NCBI GenBank assembly: GCA_022601195.1
Contig: JAHZIX010000029.1
Location: forward strand, 434,001-498,000
From: Deltaproteobacteria bacterium
Lineage (GTDB): Bacteria > Acidobacteriota > Thermoanaerobaculia > Multivoradales > JAHZIX01
Reading direction: 5' to 3'
DNA: 64,000 nt
Made by a program: the position numbers and the translations under genes. Below the pieces are notes generated by a model, which saw only the letters and a list, made by a program, of their open reading frames with translations, was not told where the DNA came from and did not search any database. This document shows positions 60,506 to 64,000 of the stretch, piece by piece. Every line of letters starts with the position of its first letter. Positions within the stretch are counted from its first letter, which is position 1.

Positions 60506-61312
60506 CTAAGGGCCCCAGGCTTCGATGTCGCCGTCGAGCAATCGGAGGACGCGATTTCTTCCTTCTTCCAGGTAGGCCTTGGTGACCCGCTGGAAATTGG
60601 GTCTCTTGGAAAACACCTCGGTCCAGCGTTCATCCACGGTGCCGATAAAGCGCTGTCTCTTCGGTCGCGGGTTCTTTTCCGCCCGCTCGAAGAACACTTC
60701 GTCAAAGCCCGCATCTTTCATCCAGTGGACGACACAGGCCTCACTGGGTCCGCACCAGTTGGTGGGGTTGTTGGCCAGTACATTGTCTCGATAGAACAGC
60801 ATGAAGGGGACCTTCTGCGACATCTCCGAGGTGTGCGTCTCGACCACCACCGCGCCGTTGCAGACGGCTCGCAGGCGATCGAACGCTAGGAGAGGGTGCC
60901 GCAGGTGATAGAGCAGGCCATAGAAAACGACGAGGTCGAAGAGGCCGTGCTCCTGAGGGTCGATATCGTAGACGGTGAGTTCCTTGCGGTCCACCTTCGA
61001 ACCGAGAACTTCACGGATTTCATGAAAGCTGGAGTCGCGACGTTCTCCTTGGAGGGAGGCCGGAGCCCCATGCCAACCCCAATCGTATTTGACAACCTCT
61101 TCTACGTCCGTTGCCAGAACGTAGTCAGCACCGGCTTTCTCGGCCCAAAAGGACCACACGCCATCGAAGGCGCCTACGTCTAGGACTCGGGCTCCCTCCA
61201 TTAGGGGGCAGCCGTCGAGGCCAAAGTGAGTCGGGTCCGGCCGTCGATCCACCTGTCCATCCGTGGTGGTGCCGTCCGGAAGGTCGATTACGTGGTAACT
61301 CTTGATTGTCAT
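60506..61312 (-). CDS. class I SAM-dependent methyltransferase
   Basis: 268 residues starting MTIKSYHVIDLPDGTTTDGQ, with AGGAGACAGG upstream. The SAM loop is ARVLDVGAFDGVWSFWAEKAGADYVLATDV; LFDLVVFYGLLYHLRHPLLAFDRL is the block typical of DUF1698-like / CmoB-related enzymes. The position between glycosyltransferase genes suggests methylation of a sugar or glycan end. It is the last gene of a leftward set with the GT4 at 61385-62701. The substrate is unknown. Confidence 0.83.
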   Translation of the reverse strand: MTIKSYHVIDLPDGTTTDGQVDRRPDPTHFGLDGCPLMEGARVLDVGAFDGVWSFWAEKAGADYVLATDVEEVVKYDWGWHGAPASLQGERRDSSFHEIREVLGSKVDRKELTVYDIDPQEHGLFDLVVFYGLLYHLRHPLLAFDRLRAVCNGAVVVETHTSEMSQKVPFMLFYRDNVLANNPTNWCGPSEACVVHWMKDAGFDEVFFERAEKNPRPKRQRFIGTVDERWTEVFSKRPNFQRVTKAYLEEGRNRVLRLLDGDIEAWGP

Positions 61313-61384
61313 CCTGTCTCCTGGGTGGCCTTATTCTGCGAGCTTGTTTTTGGGTTGAAGGGCTATCTTAGTGGGGCCGGAGCA

Positions 61385-62701
61385 CTACTTCTCGGAGTTA
61401 TCGTCTGTCTCGAGCATTTCCTGGTAGAAGTCGAGGGTCATCTGAGCGGTGCGTTGCCATGAGAAACCGGCTGCGTGAGCCAACCCTAGCTCCCGGAGGT
61501 GACTCTGCCGTTGGGCGTCGGCAACCAGCTCGGTGATGGCGACAGCAATCGATTGAACATCTTCCGCATCGACATAGATACCCGCCTCGCCGACCACCTC
61601 GGGCAGGGAGCTATTGTCAGCCACGATCACCGGGCAACCGGAAGCCATGGCCTCCAACGGTGGAATGCCGAATCCCTCGTACAGGGGAGCGTAGACGAGT
61701 GCCGTCGCCAAGCCATAAAGGCCTGACAGAGTAGCGTCGTCGACATCAGTAATGATCTTGATGGAGTCCCTCATCAACCCCTGGTCCTCTAGAGTCGAGA
61801 GCAGAGGAATGCGGTGACTTTCCCAGGTGACGAGAACCAGGTCTACCTCAGGGGTCGAATCCTCGCCGCGAGCCCTCAGGTACGCTTCTACCATCTTGGG
61901 GATGTTCTTGCGAGGTTCGGATTGAGCCAACGCCAAGAGGTATTCACCGGGAGTCACCCCGAGGGAGTCGAGCCGACGGCGGGCCTTCTCGGTGTCCGGG
62001 TCAAAGAACTGAGGGTCTGCCGACAGGGGGACCACGGTGGTGCGGCTGGGGTCGATGTCGAGGTAGCTGTGCAGGTCTCGGCGGCTATTCTCGGAGTCAC
62101 AAACGACGAAGTCCGTGCTGGGGTCGATGCTGTCCAAAGTCCGGCGGATCGCCGGCACCTGGCCGGGATTCGGATAGAACTCGGGAAACTTGAGGAATAG
62201 GCAGTCGTGAACCGTGACCACTCTCGCGTGGTTCTTGGTGAGGCGCCGGGGAGGTAGCGGGTTGACCGGAGAATGAAAGATCTGCCCTCCGATGGACGAG
62301 CTCTCCGAGGTACCGAAGCTTTTTGGCACCAGCTGTCGCTGGAGAGATCCCAGGGCTCGACCTACGAGCCGATTCTGATCACCACCAAAGCGTCGTTCGA
62401 GTCCATTGATGAGGCGAAGAAGAGAGCCGGCGACCGGGTGGCGCTCCCACAAAGTGTTGACACTTTCGCCGAACAGGGTGGAGACGGCATCCAGACCAAA
62501 GGTCTCTGTTACGGCTTTTTGGACGCCGATGCGCTGGGGGTCCAATGGGTGTAGATAGACCGGATTGATGACCACCTCATCGCCGAGATCTCGCAGCGCC
62601 TCAAAAAGTCGCAGTGCATAGCGGGTAATGCCCTGGTACGGCTTGCGGCTGACGCTGGCGTCGACGAGGCGTTTGATGTCGAAATCAATGATCACTGGCA
62701 T
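61385..62701 (-). CDS. GT4-family glycosyltransferase (mannosyltransferase-like)
   Basis: 438 residues starting [21 protein letters not shown], with GAGGTGATTCG before the ATG. The GT-B fold is shown by [56 protein letters not shown] and the donor site [32 protein letters not shown]. It probably uses a GDP- or UDP-sugar, GDP-mannose being common in this subgroup. The start is 4 bp after the stop of the upstream capsule-like gene, so they are coupled. Confidence 0.9.
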   Translation of the reverse strand: MPVIIDFDIKRLVDASVSRKPYQGITRYALRLFEALRDLGDEVVINPVYLHPLDPQRIGVQKAVTETFGLDAVSTLFGESVNTLWERHPVAGSLLRLINGLERRFGGDQNRLVGRALGSLQRQLVPKSFGTSESSSIGGQIFHSPVNPLPPRRLTKNHARVVTVHDCLFLKFPEFYPNPGQVPAIRRTLDSIDPSTDFVVCDSENSRRDLHSYLDIDPSRTTVVPLSADPQFFDPDTEKARRRLDSLGVTPGEYLLALAQSEPRKNIPKMVEAYLRARGEDSTPEVDLVLVTWESHRIPLLSTLEDQGLMRDSIKIITDVDDATLSGLYGLATALVYAPLYEGFGIPPLEAMASGCPVIVADNSSLPEVVGEAGIYVDAEDVQSIAVAITELVADAQRQSHLRELGLAHAAGFSWQRTAQMTLDFYQEMLETDDNSEK

Positions 62702-62705
62702 CGAA

Positions 62706-64000
62706 TCACCTCAAGGGTTCCTGGCCAAGGGGGGCGGAGGGGGTCTGCTGGTCGCCAATTTCCCTAGAGATAAGGGCGCAGCCCAGGTGGCTCGCCAGTT
62801 CAGCCGCCATTTCAGAGCCAGAGTCGGTTGCGGCAAAACCCTGTTCAACGGGGGAGATGACAGAAGGCTGGGGCCGTACAGGTTGCATTCCAAACCAGAA
62901 CAGCCGGGGACTCGGTGGCACCAAGCCGAAGAGGGCTTGAGGTAGGAAAAAGAGGGTCTTCTGGCTCGACTTCAACCACTCTTTGACTTGTTTCGCTAAA
63001 AGGGGATCCAAGGTGGTGTAGAACGCGGGTTCTCGGTCCTGAGTGTCGGTGAAGCGATGATCGACGGCGAAGATGAGCCTCGTCTCTTGGCTACCGGATG
63101 GCTCCGAGGCCGAATCGCTGAGGATGACGACAGGCTGCCCAGCAAAATGACCTTCTAGGTTTCGCAGCTTGGTGACTTCTTGCTCATTGCACCCGGTGGC
63201 GGCCAGGGGCGAGTCAGCGAACAGGCCGGACAGCCACAAGCGCTGGAAGACCTTGGAGTAGGGAACGGCCCGGTCAGGGAACCACTGTCGGCGATATTGC
63301 ACCAGGTAAGGTTGCTTCGCTTTTAGCTCATCGGTGCGGATACCGAACCGTTCGAGCGTTGCAGCTCCCGCCGCCAGAGTCCTTTTGCCCAAGCGGGGTA
63401 AGGCCCACAGAGTCATTTTGCGACTCAGCTCGCGAAAGCCCTCCTGGCGTAAGGTCTCGAGGGCCTTTTTCGCTAGGGAGTCGGGGCCGCTCTTGGCAGC
63501 TTTCTTGGGGTGGGGCGTTGTAGGTCTTGAAGCCACCGTGGGTCCGGGAGCAGCGGCCTGGGGCTGACTCTTCGACGGGGAGACCTTGGGAGCCACCGCG
63601 GCAAGCCTTCTCAGGTCCTGGGCCAGGCTGGCCAGTTGGAGGTCGTCGACGGTTTCTTCTGCTACGTCGTCTTGGGAGATGCCGTCTTGAGAGATCAGGT
63701 CTTCGACGAAGCGTCGCGGTCCTCGATGATCCGGTTCCGCCTTCTCCACACAATCGTAGAAGAACTGGTCGGCCAACCAGCCCACGAAGGGAGGAAATGT
63801 CTCCAGCTTGGCGCTTAGATTCTTCCGAGTCAGGGCCTCTTGCAGGGTTTGCCTGACCTGGCCACGGTCCAAGCAATGATAGGTCGCATCGCAGGCTGCC
63901 ACTGGGTTGGGTGCCAGGGTTACCACGGGTCGACCCAGAGCCAGGGCAGGAAAGGCAACCTTGGTGTTGAAGGTCACTACGACGTCCGCCAGCTCGAGAA
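62706..64000 (-). CDS. capsule-biosynthesis-like protein, 5'-truncated by window edge
   Basis: The frame is open to the right edge (codons L-E-L-A-D-V-V-V precede the first GTG at 63977). The visible N-terminal part VVTFNTKVAFPALALGRPVVTL resembles the end of KpsC/KpsS-type or other capsule GT-B domains (a late G-x-P-V-V-T-L block). A low-complexity Pro/Ser/Lys linker (PKVSPSKSQPQAAAPGPTV) follows. A C-terminal ~200-residue region contains NLEGHFAGQPVVILSD and RLIFAVDHRF, weakly like a decayed DUF115 domain. It is coupled to the downstream GT4 by a 4-bp gap. Function is probably in glycan synthesis; confidence in the exact family is low. Confidence 0.6.
   Translation of the reverse strand, partial: LELADVVVTFNTKVAFPALALGRPVVTLAPNPVAACDATYHCLDRGQVRQTLQEALTRKNLSAKLETFPPFVGWLADQFFYDCVEKAEPDHRGPRRFVEDLISQDGISQDDVAEETVDDLQLASLAQDLRRLAAVAPKVSPSKSQPQAAAPGPTVASRPTTPHPKKAAKSGPDSLAKKALETLRQEGFRELSRKMTLWALPRLGKRTLAAGAATLERFGIRTDELKAKQPYLVQYRRQWFPDRAVPYSKVFQRLWLSGLFADSPLAATGCNEQEVTKLRNLEGHFAGQPVVILSDSASEPSGSQETRLIFAVDHRFTDTQDREPAFYTTLDPLLAKQVKEWLKSSQKTLFFLPQALFGLVPPSPRLFWFGMQPVRPQPSVISPVEQGFAATDSGSEMAAELASHLGCALISREIGDQQTPSAPLGQEPLR

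Overview
The window is a 64 kb piece of a moderately GC-rich Gram-negative chromosome. Tripartite metal efflux, a TonB-dependent receptor, outer-membrane barrels, lipoboxes and an ABC-type polysaccharide exporter all imply a double membrane. The gene style suggests Acidobacteriota, perhaps a Thermoanaerobaculia-like lineage: a CRTAC1-type lipoprotein with TPR, VCBS and ASPIC/UnbV parts, TPR proteins, an ECF42-type sigma factor with a DGPF partner, and several S74 'tail-fibre' surface proteins. That assignment is an inference from gene content. I saw no rRNA, tRNA, CRISPR array, IS or prophage.

Layout. 0-4.2 kb: 3' part of a CusA-type metal efflux pump, a DUF3347 copper-binding protein and an outer-membrane barrel. 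4.4-15.7 kb: a small Cys-rich secreted protein, a hyuA-hyuB hydantoinase/oxoprolinase pair, an NTF2-like protein, small stress or envelope proteins, a plant-type LRR protein, an ECF42 sigma factor coupled to its DGPF/YCII partner, and a MarR regulator whose last ~50 residues carry four cysteines. 16.0-18.8 kb: csoR-copA copper resistance under a perfect palindromic operator. 18.9-28.3 kb: YbdK-type ligase, envelope proteins, an M1 peptidase, an ArsR regulator with a long folded leader, an MBL-fold hydrolase and a TPR protein. 28.5-36.4 kb: the CRTAC1-like lipoprotein divergent from polA, then two related membrane proteins. 36.5-44.1 kb: TonB receptor, ChvG/ChvI-like two-component pair, CoA-binding protein, TPR lipoprotein. 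44.4-64 kb: a surface-polysaccharide island with three glycosyltransferases, MptE-like proteins, a cyclase/CMP-transferase/dehydrogenase/SDR operon, Wzm-Wzt export and two methyltransferases. Three paralogous S74 auto-chaperone surface fibres flank it.

The main unexpected signals are as follows. (1) At least eight start codons lack a Shine-Dalgarno sequence and lie 6-9 nt after a TANNNT-like hexamer, which points to leaderless transcription. (2) Two unrelated genes end in tandem 14-bp repeats that begin over the stop codon and put a stop in all three frames. (3) Two of the three S74 fibres have nearly identical C-terminal halves on divergent N-termini. (4) The sugar-activating operon has a CMP-transferase but no visible NeuB/KdsA synthase. 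(5) The MarR regulator has a Cys4 tail and two matching candidate operators. (6) DNA polymerase I has lost all the proofreading acidic residues I could align.
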